Origin: Pseudoalteromonas sp. R3
GTDB lineage: Bacteria; Pseudomonadota; Gammaproteobacteria; Enterobacterales; Alteromonadaceae
Length of the DNA stretch: 64,000 nucleotides
Assembly (NCBI RefSeq): GCF_004014715.1
Contig: NZ_CP034835.1
Location: 1,116,001-1,180,000 of the forward strand
Reading direction: 5' to 3'
The translations under genes and the position numbers were made by a program. The notes below the pieces were generated by a model. That model did not search any database, was not told the origin of the DNA, and worked only from the letters and a program-made list of their open reading frames with translations. Shown here one piece after another: positions 26,469 through 35,764 of the stretch. Numbering within the stretch: position 1 is the stretch's first letter; each line of letters opens with the position of its first letter.

Positions 26469-27314
26469 CTACCCCAAACGCAGTGCAATAAACTCGGCCA
26501 GCTTATTCACCGCGTGGGCAGATTCCTGAGTGTTTTTCACCAAGCTGATACCAATCTGGCCCAGTTCGGGCAGAAAGGGCGTTTGCGCCTGGTAACTGAG
26601 CGTAGCCGGCACGGTACTTTTAGCCAGCACTGTAATGCCCAGGCCTTCTTTAAGCGCGGCAGTCAGCCCCGTTAAATCGGCATTACTATACACAATGCGG
26701 TATTGCAGCCCGGCTTGTTGCAGAGCCTCAATGGCACGGCGGCGATAAATGCAGCCCTCCGGCGCTGTGACCAAAGTGACGATCTGCTGTTGCGCCAGGG
26801 ACAGGTCGCCCACCCATACTAGCTGATCCTGCATAAACACCGGGTAATTTGAGGAATTCAAATCTTCGTTCAGTGCCAGCACCAAATCGAACTGGTCCTG
26901 ACGTGACACGGAAAGTAAGTGTTTACTGAGTCGGGATTTCACTTCCAGCGCCACGTCCGGATACAAAGACACAAAGTCGCCGATGATGGCGGGCAAAATA
27001 CGTGCGGCAAACTCACTGGGAATGCCCAGACGTACCCGGCCGGTGACGCTCTCTGAGGTAAATTGCTGAATGATCCCATCGTTGAATTGCAGCATTTGCT
27101 TGGCCTGGGGTAGTAGCAACTCACCATACTGATTGAGCACCTGTCGCTGACCCTGTTTTTTAAACAGTTTACAGCCCAGCTGCTCTTCAAGGCGTTTGAT
27201 CTGCAAACTCACCGCCGGCTGAGACAGACCCAGCAGCTCGCCTGCTTTGGCAAAACCACCTACTTCAACCACAGTCACCAGGGTGCGCAGGCCATCAATC
27301 GATAAGTTTTTCAT
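26469..27314 (-). CDS. LysR-family transcriptional regulator
   Basis: This 281-residue protein has the N-terminal winged HTH (LRTLVTVVEVGGFAKAGELLGLSQPAVSLQIKRLEEQLG) followed by a periplasmic-binding-protein-like effector domain. It is divergent from the GcvT-like gene, from which 129 bp separate it, so regulation of that gene is possible. It is shorter than GcvA and I do not assign it to that orthologue. The effector is unknown. Confidence 0.88.
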   Translation of the reverse strand: MKNLSIDGLRTLVTVVEVGGFAKAGELLGLSQPAVSLQIKRLEEQLGCKLFKKQGQRQVLNQYGELLLPQAKQMLQFNDGIIQQFTSESVTGRVRLGIPSEFAARILPAIIGDFVSLYPDVALEVKSRLSKHLLSVSRQDQFDLVLALNEDLNSSNYPVFMQDQLVWVGDLSLAQQQIVTLVTAPEGCIYRRRAIEALQQAGLQYRIVYSNADLTGLTAALKEGLGITVLAKSTVPATLSYQAQTPFLPELGQIGISLVKNTQESAHAVNKLAEFIALRLG

Positions 27315-27443
27315 ATTAATAAAATCTATTTATAAAACCCAAATACATTAATATTATTTATCAAACGATAAATAAATACAATTTGTTGTTGTGCAGACGG
27401 ATCCCTATACTTTTCTCCATCTTAATTTCATCAGGATAGTCGC

Positions 27444-28034
27444 ATGATGAGCACGCCAATCATCTTCGCTAAGCACCGTTTAGGTACGGTGGCGGTGGAA
27501 AATCGCATTTTCTCGCCACAGGATCTGGTTGTACTGGATTTCAGCGGATTTGAAACCACACCTTTTCTGAATCAGGAGCTGGGGCTGAACCTCAACAAAC
27601 TGATGGCACCCGGGCTGGGTGTACAGGGTCTGCTGGCAGGTGGTCAGTCTTTTGCTGTTTATTACTTTAGCGAAACAGCCTACCGTTTTGTGCTGAGCGA
27701 AGATGCTGCACAAGCACTCTCTGCGCTGGTAAGTAAACACGACAGCGACTACGACATTGAATTAGTGCGCCGCAGCGACTTAGCCATTATGCAACTGAGC
27801 GGTCAGGCTGCACTTGAGGCGGTGCTGAGCAGCTTTTCGCTGACACCGGGTCTGCAAATTTCAGACTTGCAGGCCTGCTATGGTAAACAAAGCGGCGAGG
27901 TGTTCGTCACCACTATAGTTCAGCAGGATCAGCAGCAGTATCAGCTGATCGCACAACAAGACACATTAAGCCTGTGGCAGGCGCGACTGGCTGAGCAAGG
28001 TTTTGCTCACTCAAACGAACACGCTCCAAGTTAA
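27444..28034 (+). CDS. Truncated GcvT-like paralogue upstream of gcvT
   Basis: This 196-residue protein carries no family name I can give with certainty. However, its segment from about 70 to 130 (YFSETAYRFVL, then AIMQLSGQAALEAVL) lines up with the GcvT segment [12 protein letters not shown], then [15 protein letters not shown], in the next gene. It looks like a reduced aminomethyltransferase-fold domain, lacking most of the GcvT N terminus and the C-terminal barrel. It lies about 80 bp before gcvT in the same direction and may belong to its operon. Either of the two adjacent ATG codons can start it. A role in folate binding or regulation of glycine cleavage is speculative. Confidence 0.65.
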   Translation: MMSTPIIFAKHRLGTVAVENRIFSPQDLVVLDFSGFETTPFLNQELGLNLNKLMAPGLGVQGLLAGGQSFAVYYFSETAYRFVLSEDAAQALSALVSKHDSDYDIELVRRSDLAIMQLSGQAALEAVLSSFSLTPGLQISDLQACYGKQSGEVFVTTIVQQDQQQYQLIAQQDTLSLWQARLAEQGFAHSNEHAPS

Positions 28035-28037
28035 CCC

Positions 28038-28090
28038 CACTCACCGGTGTTGCACCGGTGAACACACATCCGGAAGAAACCGGATGAGTG
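28038..28090 (+). promoter_or_regulatory. Three-way-junction-like RNA leader before gcvT
   Basis: CACT (28038-28041) and AGTG (28087-28090) can close a junction of two hairpins: CACCGGTG/CACCGGTG (28042-28049, 28053-28060) and CATCCGG/CCGGATG (28067-28073, 28080-28086). Pairing is perfect in both. It does not match the conserved cores of the glycine riboswitch that I know. It could be a control element, a processed spacer or a terminator of the upstream gene. Confidence 0.4.
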
Positions 28091-28114
28091 ATGACAATAA
28101 AGTGAAGGAAGAGT

Positions 28115-29197
28115 ATGACTTCTAAAACAGTACTGCATGCCAAGCACCTAGAAGCTGGCGCGAAAATGGTCGATTTCCACGGTTGGGAAATGCCAATCAA
28201 CTATGGCTCGCAAATCGAAGAGCACAACGCCGTGCGTGAAGACGCAGGTATGTTTGATGTGTCTCACATGACCATAGTCGATGTAAAAGGTGCGGATGCT
28301 CAGGCATTCCTGCGCAAGCTGGTTGCCAACGATGTGGCAAAACTGAAAGTAGCAGGTAAAGCACTTTACACTGGCATGCTGAACGAGCAGGGCGGTGTGA
28401 TTGATGATTTGATCATCTACTTCTTCACAGAAACTGAGTATCGTCTGGTTGTAAACTCTGCAACGCGCGAAAAAGACTTAGCACACATGAATGCGGTTGC
28501 TGCCGACTTTGATGTGGCTATCACAGAGCGTCCTGAGTACGCGATGATTGCGGTACAGGGGCCAAATGCCAAAGCAAAAACAGCCACTATCCTGAGCGAT
28601 GCACAAAACGCCGCAGTAGAAGGTATGAAGCCATTCTTTGGCGTACAGGCTGAAGAGCTGTTCATTGCAACCACGGGCTACACAGGTGAAGACGGCTATG
28701 AAATCGTTGTACACAACGATGATGCAGCGCAACTGTGGCAAAAATTATTAGACGCGGGCGTCCGTCCGGCTGGCCTAGGTGCACGTGATACGCTACGTTT
28801 AGAAGCGGGCATGAACCTTTACGGCTCAGATATGGACGAAAGCGTTTCTCCACTGGCTGCTAACATGGCGTGGACCATTGCGTGGGAGCCGGCAGAGCGT
28901 GACTTTATCGGTCGTAAAGTGATTGAGCAGCAACGTGCTGACAAGAGCACTGACAAGCTGGTTGGCCTGGTACTTGAGAGCAAAGGCGTTCTGCGCGGTG
29001 GCTCTAAAGTTATCGTAGAAGGTGGCGAAGGTGTTATCACTTCTGGTACATTCTCGCCAACGTTAGGCTTTAGCGTAGCTTTGGCCCGTGTACCTCGCTC
29101 TACGGGTGACACAGCTCAGGTTGAAATGCGCAAAAAGCTGGTAGACGTTAAAGTGGTTAAACCTTGCTTTGTACGCAATGGTAAGTCGGTTCTGTAA
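28115..29197 (+). CDS. gcvT: Glycine cleavage system T protein (aminomethyltransferase)
   Basis: This 360-residue protein transfers the aminomethyl carbon from lipoyl-H protein to tetrahydrofolate, releasing ammonia. GEDGYEIVV and [16 protein letters not shown] are the folate and aminomethyl-site strings of GcvT, and MFDVSHM lies near the N terminus. AAGGAAGAG precedes the ATG. It is first in gcvT-gcvH-gcvP, with 62 bp to gcvH. Confidence 0.96.
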   Translation: MTSKTVLHAKHLEAGAKMVDFHGWEMPINYGSQIEEHNAVREDAGMFDVSHMTIVDVKGADAQAFLRKLVANDVAKLKVAGKALYTGMLNEQGGVIDDLIIYFFTETEYRLVVNSATREKDLAHMNAVAADFDVAITERPEYAMIAVQGPNAKAKTATILSDAQNAAVEGMKPFFGVQAEELFIATTGYTGEDGYEIVVHNDDAAQLWQKLLDAGVRPAGLGARDTLRLEAGMNLYGSDMDESVSPLAANMAWTIAWEPAERDFIGRKVIEQQRADKSTDKLVGLVLESKGVLRGGSKVIVEGGEGVITSGTFSPTLGFSVALARVPRSTGDTAQVEMRKKLVDVKVVKPCFVRNGKSVL

Positions 29198-29259
29198 CGC
29201 ACAGAGCACAATAGAATAACGGGCGATGGCCCACATAAATCGACCAAAGGAACAAAAAA

Positions 29260-29649
29260 ATGAGCAACATTCCTAGCGAGTTAAAGTACGCAACGTCTCA
29301 CGAGTGGGTTCGCGCTGAAGGCGACGGCACTTACACTGTCGGCATCACTGAGCATGCGCAGGAACTTTTGGGTGACATGGTATTCGTTGACCTGCCTGAC
29401 GTAGGTGACGAAGTTGACGCTGGTGAAGACTGCGCGGTTGCTGAGTCTGTAAAAGCCGCTTCTGACATCTACGCGCCAATCGGCGGCGAGATCGTGGCTA
29501 TCAACGAAGAGCTTGAAGACTCTCCGGAATCAGTCAACAACGACCCTTACGGTGACGGCTGGTTGTTCCGTGTTAAGGCGTCTGACGAAAGCGAACTTGA
29601 AAACCTGCTTGATGCGGAAGGCTACGAAGCCAACATCGACGAAGACTAA
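29260..29649 (+). CDS. gcvH: Glycine cleavage system H protein
   Basis: This 129-residue lipoyl carrier has the modified lysine K65 in [11 protein letters not shown]. The N-terminal SHEWV and the acidic C terminus are usual for GcvH. It shuttles the aminomethyl group between GcvP and GcvT. AAAGGAAC precedes the ATG. A strong hairpin with a T-tract follows before gcvP, which may lower gcvP expression relative to gcvH. Confidence 0.96.
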   Translation: MSNIPSELKYATSHEWVRAEGDGTYTVGITEHAQELLGDMVFVDLPDVGDEVDAGEDCAVAESVKAASDIYAPIGGEIVAINEELEDSPESVNNDPYGDGWLFRVKASDESELENLLDAEGYEANIDED

Positions 29650-29666
29650 TTCGTTGTAGATACCAT

Positions 29667-29690
29667 AAAAGCCCCCTGCGTGGGGCTTTT
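29667..29690 (+). terminator. Intra-operon terminator or attenuator between gcvH and gcvP
   Basis: AAAAGCCCC (29667-29675) pairs with GGGGCTTTT (29682-29690) over a 6-nt loop. It sits about 150 bp before gcvP, so gcvP needs read-through or its own promoter in 29691-29837. Confidence 0.7.
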
Positions 29691-29837
29691 ACAGTTGCGC
29701 CACGACGTTAAGGCGTGGCAACACCGTTAAACTCTGTGACTGTTACCAAGGTATTTTCGTCGCACTGTGCATTACTTGCTGGTCGTCGAGCAACAGTGAC
29801 ACCCCCATTTTTACTTGGATCATAGGAATCTGGACAC

Positions 29838-32735
29838 ATGTCAAACGCCAAATCTCTTGAACAACTAGAGCAAAAGCAAGACTTTATTCGTCGCCATATT
29901 GGCCCGAGCCCGGCTCAGGTGAGTGACATGCTTGCTGCGCTTGGAGTATCGAGTGTTGAAGAGCTGATCGGTCAGACAGTACCTAGCTCAATCCGTTTAG
30001 AGCAAGGCCTGCAAATTGGTGAAAGCCGTACCGAAGTAGAAACGCTGAGCTACCTGAAATCAGTAGCAAGCAAAAACAAAGTCTTCAAATCTTACATCGG
30101 TCAGGGTTATCACCCGACGCACGTGCCTAACGTTATCTTGCGTAACGTACTGGAAAACCCAGGCTGGTATACCGCATATACGCCGTATCAGCCAGAGATT
30201 GCACAAGGCCGTCTTGAGTCTTTGCTTAACTTCCAGACTATGACTATGGACATCACCGGCCTTGACCTGGCCAGTGCGTCACTGCTTGACGAATCAACCG
30301 CAGCAGCCGAAGCCATGGCGCTGGCTAAGCGTGTGTCTAAAGCGAAAAAAGCGAACCTGTTCTTTATTGCAGAAGACGTACACACACAAACCATCGACGT
30401 CGTCACAACCCGTGCTGAGCAGTTTGGTTTTGAAGTGGTAGTTGGCCCTGCAAGCGAAGCGGCAAATCACGAGATCTTCGGTGCCCTGTTCCAGTATCCA
30501 ACGACGTCAGGTGAAGTGGTCGACATCACAGACATCATCGCACAAGTACAAAGCAAAAAAGCGATTGCCTGTGTGGCCGCTGACATCATGAGCTTAATGC
30601 TACTGAAAGCACCAGGTAAACTGGGCGCAGACGTGGTACTGGGTTCTGCACAGCGCTTTGGTGTGCCTATGGGCTACGGTGGTCCACACGCTGCGTTCTT
30701 CGCAACACGCGATGCATACAAGCGTTCACTGCCAGGGCGTATCATTGGTGTATCGAAAGACCGTTTAGGCAACGACGCACTGCGTATGGCAATGCAAACA
30801 CGTGAGCAGCACATCCGCCGCGAAAAAGCCAACTCAAACATTTGTACAGCGCAGGTACTGCTGGCCAACATGGCTGCATTCTATGCGGTGTACCACGGTC
30901 CACAGGGCCTGAAAACCATTGCCGAGCGCATTAACCGCTTCGCCAGCATTCTGGCAACCGGCCTGAAAGCCAAAGGCGTGGCACTGAAGCACGACACCTG
31001 GTTTGACACTATCACAGTGGTTGCGGGCGACGCAGATAAAGACGCAGTCGTCGCGCGCGCCGTTGCAAACGAAGTCAACTTTGCCATCAACCACGCTGGC
31101 GAGTACTCAATTGCGCTGAACGAAACGACGACTCGCGGTGACATCGCAGAACTGTTCGACATCATCCTGGGCGAAGGCCATGGCTTAGATGTGGCAGCAC
31201 TGGACAGCGAAGTTGCTGCAAACAACATCACAGGTATTCCGGCAAGCCTGGTACGTGATGACGAAGTACTGACGCACGACAACTTCAACAGCTACCACAG
31301 CGAAACTGAGATGCTGCGTTATATCAAGCGTCTTGAGAACAAAGATTTGGCACTGAACCACTCAATGATCTCTTTGGGTTCTTGTACCATGAAGCTGAAC
31401 GCGACGGCTGAGATGATCCCGGTCACCTGGCCTGAGTTCGCTGAACTACACCCATTCTGCCCACTAGAGCAGGCACAGGGTTATCAGGTCATGATGACTG
31501 AGCTGCACGACTGGCTGGTGAACATCACAGGTTACGACGCAGTATCACTACAACCTAACTCAGGCGCACAGGGTGAATACGCGGGTCTTATCGCGATTCG
31601 TAAATACCACGAGTCACGCGGCGAAGGCCACCGTAACGTGTGTCTGATCCCAAGCTCTGCGCACGGTACTAACCCAGCGTCGGCGCAAATGGCCAGCATG
31701 AAAGTCGTTGTTGTTGGTTGTGATAAAGACGGCAACATCGACCTGGATGACCTGCGCGCGAAGGCAGAAGACGTATCTGAGAACCTGTCTTGTATCATGG
31801 TTACTTACCCGTCAACCCACGGTGTATACGAAGAAGCCATCCGTGAAGTGTGTGACATTGTTCACCAGCACGGCGGCCAGGTTTACATGGACGGCGCGAA
31901 CATGAACGCACAGGTTGGTGTAACCAGCCCGGGCTCAATCGGTTCTGACGTATCGCACCTGAACCTGCACAAAACATTCTGTATCCCGCACGGCGGTGGT
32001 GGCCCGGGTGTGGGTCCTATCGGTGTTAAATCACACCTTGCGCCATTTATGCCTAACCACAGCGTGATCAAAGTAGCAGGTACCAACGAAGGTAACGGCG
32101 CAGTATCTGCGGCCCCTTACGGCTCAGCAGCCATCCTGCCAATCTCATGGGCGTACATTGCCATGATGGGCAGCGAAGGCCTGAAGCAGGCCACTGAAAT
32201 GGCCATCGTGAACGCCAACTACCTGACAGAGCAACTGAGCAAGCACTACCCGGTACTTTACCGTGGCCGCAACGACCGCGTTGCCCACGAATGTATTATC
32301 GACCTGCGCCCACTGAAAGAAGCCTCTGGCATCACAGAAATGGACGTGGCTAAGCGTTTGATGGACTACGGTTTCCACGCACCGACTATGTCATTCCCGG
32401 TTGCCGGCACGCTGATGATCGAGCCAACAGAATCTGAGTCTAAGGTAGAAATCGACCGCTTCATCGAAGCCATGATCTCTATCCGCGCTGAAATCGCCAA
32501 AGTAGAAAACGGCGAATGGTCAGTAGAGAACAACCCACTGGTGTTCGCACCACACACCCAGGCAGACGTACTGGGCAACGAGTGGGATCGTGCCTACGAT
32601 CGCTTCTATGCAGCCTTCCCGGTTGCATCAGTTGCTAAAGACAAGTTCTGGCCAACGGTAACCCGTATCGACGACGTATACGGCGACCGTAACCTGATCT
32701 GTTCTTGCCCCGCTGTAGAGACTTATGCTGAGTAA
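29838..32735 (+). CDS. gcvP: Glycine dehydrogenase (decarboxylating), P protein
   Basis: This 965-residue homodimeric-type P protein combines N- and C-terminal aminotransferase-fold halves. The PLP lysine is in [18 protein letters not shown] in the C-terminal half; [13 protein letters not shown] and [10 protein letters not shown] are also diagnostic. It decarboxylates glycine and loads the aminomethyl group onto GcvH. The length is normal and no frameshift is seen. A perfect 10-bp terminator follows. Confidence 0.97.
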   Translation: MSNAKSLEQLEQKQDFIRRHIGPSPAQVSDMLAALGVSSVEELIGQTVPSSIRLEQGLQIGESRTEVETLSYLKSVASKNKVFKSYIGQGYHPTHVPNVILRNVLENPGWYTAYTPYQPEIAQGRLESLLNFQTMTMDITGLDLASASLLDESTAAAEAMALAKRVSKAKKANLFFIAEDVHTQTIDVVTTRAEQFGFEVVVGPASEAANHEIFGALFQYPTTSGEVVDITDIIAQVQSKKAIACVAADIMSLMLLKAPGKLGADVVLGSAQRFGVPMGYGGPHAAFFATRDAYKRSLPGRIIGVSKDRLGNDALRMAMQTREQHIRREKANSNICTAQVLLANMAAFYAVYHGPQGLKTIAERINRFASILATGLKAKGVALKHDTWFDTITVVAGDADKDAVVARAVANEVNFAINHAGEYSIALNETTTRGDIAELFDIILGEGHGLDVAALDSEVAANNITGIPASLVRDDEVLTHDNFNSYHSETEMLRYIKRLENKDLALNHSMISLGSCTMKLNATAEMIPVTWPEFAELHPFCPLEQAQGYQVMMTELHDWLVNITGYDAVSLQPNSGAQGEYAGLIAIRKYHESRGEGHRNVCLIPSSAHGTNPASAQMASMKVVVVGCDKDGNIDLDDLRAKAEDVSENLSCIMVTYPSTHGVYEEAIREVCDIVHQHGGQVYMDGANMNAQVGVTSPGSIGSDVSHLNLHKTFCIPHGGGGPGVGPIGVKSHLAPFMPNHSVIKVAGTNEGNGAVSAAPYGSAAILPISWAYIAMMGSEGLKQATEMAIVNANYLTEQLSKHYPVLYRGRNDRVAHECIIDLRPLKEASGITEMDVAKRLMDYGFHAPTMSFPVAGTLMIEPTESESKVEIDRFIEAMISIRAEIAKVENGEWSVENNPLVFAPHTQADVLGNEWDRAYDRFYAAFPVASVAKDKFWPTVTRIDDVYGDRNLICSCPAVETYAE

Positions 32736-32777
32736 GTGATGTTTGTAAGCCTTGTAAATACAGGGCTGACAAACGAT

Positions 32778-32811
32778 AAAAACCGCTCGTTTTAGGACGA
32801 GCGGTTTTTTT
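32778..32811 (+). terminator. Rho-independent terminator of gcvP
   Basis: AACCGCTCGT (32781-32790) pairs perfectly with ACGAGCGGTT (32797-32806) around a 6-nt loop, flanked by an A-run and followed by a T-run. Confidence 0.85.
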
Positions 32812-33281
32812 GTGTCTGTGATCAGGCGATAAATTCGAGAGTAGACAGAACTGCGCGTTGTGGCTAACTCAGTGCTCTTGTGGGGTAAATATAATATTAT
32901 TGATAATTCATAATTAAATAAGTCTGTGCTTTGAACAGGGTATTGTGAGAACACTTACATCTATGTTCTGTGTACGCATCAAGTCTATTGATTGAGCTTG
33001 CCTAATCTTTTCAATCAGTTAGTTTTTTCTTCCAGCTTTGTCGCTGAACCGTTTTTGACCTCTTTACATTATACGGTTGCAATGTAACTTCGCATTGTTA
33101 GTATGTTGGCTATTAATAAATTCATGAATGTGAGGTTTGTTGAAATAAAGACTTTTATTATTAGTTAGTTAGATTTACTTGCTTGACAGGTTACGCTTGC
33201 TGATAGGTTACTTCAGTGATAATCTTTTGGTTAACATTTGTTAATTTAGCTGCGTGTCGGTCAACATTTGAAAGGATAGCT
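32812..33281. other. AT-rich gap without recognised gene
   Basis: About 470 bp between the gcvP terminator and the XRE gene. Base composition shifts to AT-rich here, marking the start of the accessory region. I see no RNA gene or repeat; promoters for the XRE unit presumably lie in its right part. Confidence 0.4.
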
Positions 33282-33584
33282 ATGAAAGTCAGAATACGGC
33301 GAGCGGGCCTCTTTGCTGCCTTGTTAAAAGAAGCTGCGAAGTCGATTAAATCAATGCGGATAGATGCTGGACTGAGTCAAAGCGCATTAGGGAAAAAATT
33401 AATGCCACCAGTTGACCAAGCCACGATCTCCAATTGGGAAACAGGTAAAACACATATTCCTTTTTTAGCATTTATGTATATTTGCTTTGTTTGTGGTGTT
33501 TGCCCTGAGCAAAAAACGAAGGAAATTCTGGACTCCCAGTCGGCTGAGGATAACACCAACAAGAAGGATGTATCTGATGTTTAG
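33282..33584 (+). CDS. XRE-family HTH regulator
   Basis: I place the start at 33282 because AAAGGA lies 8 nt before it; an upstream in-frame start would add 22 residues. The 100-residue protein has an XRE/Cro HTH (IKSMRIDAGLSQSALGKKL, then DQATISNWETGKT) and a hydrophobic cysteine-containing stretch IPFLAFMYICFVCGVC. It overlaps the downstream membrane-protein gene (ATGTTTAG), so the two are translationally coupled. It probably regulates its own small operon. Confidence 0.8.
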   Translation: MKVRIRRAGLFAALLKEAAKSIKSMRIDAGLSQSALGKKLMPPVDQATISNWETGKTHIPFLAFMYICFVCGVCPEQKTKEILDSQSAEDNTNKKDVSDV

Positions 33585-34134
33585 TTATGAAAACTTCAAG
33601 TTATTTTATGATCTCATTGAAAATATGCTATTGCCGTTATTTTTGATTGCACTGTGTATCGGATGGAAAAATATTAATGTTCGTTACCTGATGATTGTGC
33701 TTGTTGCTTTGGAAGTGCTCGACAATACGACATATGAAATTGCACTTGGATGGGGAAACCCCTATTACATCTGGTCAATGCTTATGTGTGTTTTGTTTAT
33801 CTTTCCTGTTGTTGGCAGACGCTTGTTGGCCGAAAGATTACAGAGTCGTTCAGCCTTTTTCAGGCAAGTAAACAAGCACTATTATGTGAGCAAGCAGGAA
33901 GGTGCATTTCTGTTCGTTCATTTTATATCTTTACTCATCAATTTGGTTACGTATATTGAAGTGACACTGTATACGCACTATGTAATTGATAGCTATCCTA
34001 TAAGAAACAACTTATATAGCCCGGTGCAATCATTCGTGCATATTGCTGAGGGTATATTAGTTCTGACAATCGCAAATCGATTTAGAAAGGAAAGATATGA
34101 AACAACTAACGGAGCAGCAGCAAAGAGCTGTTAG
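33577..34134 (+). CDS. Small polytopic membrane protein of the XRE operon
   Basis: This 185-residue protein starts at 33577, where AGAAGG lies 9 nt upstream and the ATG overlaps the XRE stop. About five hydrophobic segments are visible (LLPLFLIALCIGW, YLMIVLVALEVL, SMLMCVLFIFPVVG, FLFVHFISLLINLVTYIEV, and one near 155-170). I do not recognise the family. It overlaps the 40-residue peptide gene that follows, so it could process, export or give immunity to that peptide, but this is context only. Confidence 0.7.
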   Translation: MFSYENFKLFYDLIENMLLPLFLIALCIGWKNINVRYLMIVLVALEVLDNTTYEIALGWGNPYYIWSMLMCVLFIFPVVGRRLLAERLQSRSAFFRQVNKHYYVSKQEGAFLFVHFISLLINLVTYIEVTLYTHYVIDSYPIRNNLYSPVQSFVHIAEGILVLTIANRFRKERYETTNGAAAKSC

Positions 34135-34219
34135 TGGACATGGTGGCGGCACAGGGTCTCCTATTCCTGATCGCCGCAGTTATCAGAAACCGTTAAAGCC
34201 AGAGGAAAGCGGTGGTTAA
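34097..34219 (+). CDS. 40-residue Gly-rich peptide, possible bacteriocin- or signal-like product
   Basis: A short frame starting MKQLTEQQQRAVSGHGGG has a good ribosome site (GAAAGGAAAG) 3-4 nt before the ATG. Its 5' end overlaps the 3' end of the membrane-protein gene by 38 nt in another frame. The N-terminal half, a hydrophilic LxxxQxxxVSG stretch ending in glycines, resembles double-glycine leaders of class II bacteriocins and microcins. The remainder is rich in Pro, Ser, Arg and Gly and has no Cys. A stem-loop follows 25 nt after the stop. Expression and export are unproven. Confidence 0.55.
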   Translation: MKQLTEQQQRAVSGHGGGTGSPIPDRRSYQKPLKPEESGG

Positions 34220-34244
34220 TTATTAACAATTAACCTTGTACTTG

Positions 34245-34276
34245 AATGCCAACCAGGTTTATTGGCTGGCATTTAT
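34245..34276 (+). terminator. Terminator after the short peptide gene
   Basis: AATGCCA-a-CC (34245-34254) pairs with GG-c-TGGCATT (34264-34273), followed by a short T stretch. It closes the three-gene XRE unit. Confidence 0.6.
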
Positions 34277-34334
34277 GCTTAACGTCAGATGGAGTTGGCG
34301 AGTTTTACCCTGAGCTGGTGCATTTTATTGTCTG

Positions 34335-35031
34335 TTATTTGATTCGCTGTGGGAGGTGAGAAATTGGACTTATCACTCCTTGGCCTCCTTGCTGGATAAT
34401 ATGCGTGTAAATCTGAGTTGTCCGGGCGTCACTATGGCCAAGTTGAGTTTGTATTGTTCTTATATCAGCGCCATTTTGCAGCAGATGTGTCGCAAAAGAG
34501 TGCCGTAATGTATGCGGTGTTACCTGCTTAGTGATCCCAGCTAAATACGCTGCTTTTTTTACTGCTCTTTGAACCTGTTTCTCATCAATATGGTGCCGTC
34601 TGAGTTGTTTTGTTTCTGGGTCAACACTTAGCTTGTGAGAAGGAAATACATACTGCCACATCAACCGCTTCTCGTGACCATTGTATTTGTGTCTTAGTCT
34701 GTGGGGTAGCCATACGCCACAGTACTGAGGGTTTTTCAGGTCAAGTTGCAGATAATTTTCTACTTGGAGGATTTGGCTTTTTAAGTATCTCTTTATACAA
34801 AAAACATAAGGCGTTTAATGCCTGCGCTTGTGTGCCTTGAGCAACATTTTGTTCATTTACTAGGTGGTTAAGAAATTGCTCAACTTCTTTATCCCCCATA
34901 GTTGTAGGGTGTCGCATATTGTTAAAGCGAATAAATGCAGCAGTCCATTTTAGGTACGCTTCAATGGTACGTTTAGCATAACGTCGTAGGTACATCTGCT
35001 CTTGCAGCATGAGTAGAAAAGGTGATTTCAT
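34335..35031 (-). pseudogene. intI: Integron integrase remnant (internal deletion)
   Basis: The N-terminal frame (34741-35031) has the core-binding SAM-like domain YAKRTIEAYLKWTAAFIRF typical of IntI and other tyrosine recombinases. The C-terminal frame (34335-34664) keeps the catalytic [21 protein letters not shown] and the tyrosine in TTQIYTH. The [14 protein letters not shown] string and the preceding [12 protein letters not shown], readable upstream of its first Met, are IntI-specific. About 120 residues between the two parts, including the first catalytic arginine region, are missing and the frames are not joined, so the recombinase is inactive. Transcription would be away from the cassettes, as in normal integrons. 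Confidence 0.85.
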
Positions 35032-35078
35032 GAACGTTTCATTTGGTAAGGTTGATACTGGATATATAGACAGTGCTT

Positions 35079-35262
35079 GGGCTGTTGTCCAATAACATTA
35101 TTACATGCCGTTTTGTCCAATTTTCACACAAATGCGTTTTAGCAGGTTGCAACCGATTGTTTACTTTGAGTTTGTTCCGTGGGACTATGAGGGCATGTAA
35201 TACAGCCCGTTTTGTCGGCTTATGTTCCGACATTTTGGGGTAGAATAAATTGTTAACTGCCT
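35079..35262. repeat. attI-like segment, copy A of a long inverted repeat
   Basis: The segment lies between intI and the first cassette, where attI belongs. It begins GGGCTGTTGTCCAATAACA and ends TAGAATAAATTGTTAACT, the GTTA being a likely crossover point. A diverged copy in opposite orientation is at 51426-51608, with best agreement at both ends and an altered middle. The match was made by eye. Confidence 0.7.
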
Positions 35263-35655
35263 ATGAAATTGAGCACCGATTTTGACAAACTAGGATTTCA
35301 TGACGCTTCAATTGAAAAGATAGAGCGTCAATCTGAATCCGTGATTTTAGAGATAAAAGGTGCTTTTATTTCTAAAAAGCACCCAGATTCTGAAGGTCAA
35401 GACTGGAGAGTTGAAGAAGCAATACTAGAAATTCTCGGAGTAACCGAAGAAAGAGCTACGTATTGGGATGATGACAAGGCGGCAAAGGAGCATCCAGAGC
35501 CAGAGTTCCCATTGGATGAAATTATGCATGCACATTTCGTAGACGGTGTGTTCTCATTCGATGGTTTCAAACAAACAGTCCCATGGTACGAGTGGTTCAT
35601 AACCGCAAACTCGTTTAATTTCGAGGTTAAGAGTGCATCTAAGTTCAGCAGTTAA
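35263..35655 (+). CDS. First integron cassette protein, unknown function
   Basis: This 130-residue acidic protein begins LSTDFDKLGFHDASIEKIE and shows no membrane helix or signal. FHDASI-type starts are common among cassette-encoded small proteins, but I cannot name a family. The gene starts just after the attI-like segment and ends within 2 nt of the attC start, so it fills its cassette entirely, which is typical. Expression would depend on the integron promoter. Confidence 0.75.
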   Translation: MKLSTDFDKLGFHDASIEKIERQSESVILEIKGAFISKKHPDSEGQDWRVEEAILEILGVTEERATYWDDDKAAKEHPEPEFPLDEIMHAHFVDGVFSFDGFKQTVPWYEWFITANSFNFEVKSASKFSS

Positions 35656-35760
35656 CAAAGCTATCAAATTGACGGCTTTTCCGTCGCTTGTCTTGTGGTT
35701 TAACGCTACGCTACCACAAAACAATCAACTCCAAAGCCGCAATTTATAGCGGCGTTAGGT
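35651..35760 (+). repeat. attC recombination site of cassette 1
   Basis: The site starts TTAACAAAGCTAT and ends GGCGTTAGGT, with GTTAGGT as R box. The two arms are imperfect inverted repeats along nearly the whole length: AAATTGACGGCTTT on the left faces AAAGCCGCAATTT on the right, and TTGTGG faces CCACAA around the centre. Its length of about 108 nt and this folding are those of chromosomal-integron attC sites. Confidence 0.8.
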
Positions 35761-35764
35761 ACAC

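Noticed and set aside
26469..27314. GcvA orthologue near the gcv operon
   Set aside because: It is shorter than GcvA and no specific motif links it; kept as a general LysR protein.
28020..28115. Canonical glycine riboswitch before gcvT
   Set aside because: The conserved aptamer cores are not present; only two hairpins in a junction are seen, so I report a structure candidate instead.
33216..33281. 22-residue N-terminal extension of the XRE protein
   Set aside because: A better ribosome site (AAAGGA) precedes the later ATG, and the extension is unlike HTH regulators.
34097..34219. CRISPR or toxin-antitoxin reading of the XRE unit
   Set aside because: No repeats of CRISPR type occur and the membrane protein plus peptide do not match known toxin-antitoxin families that I recognise.
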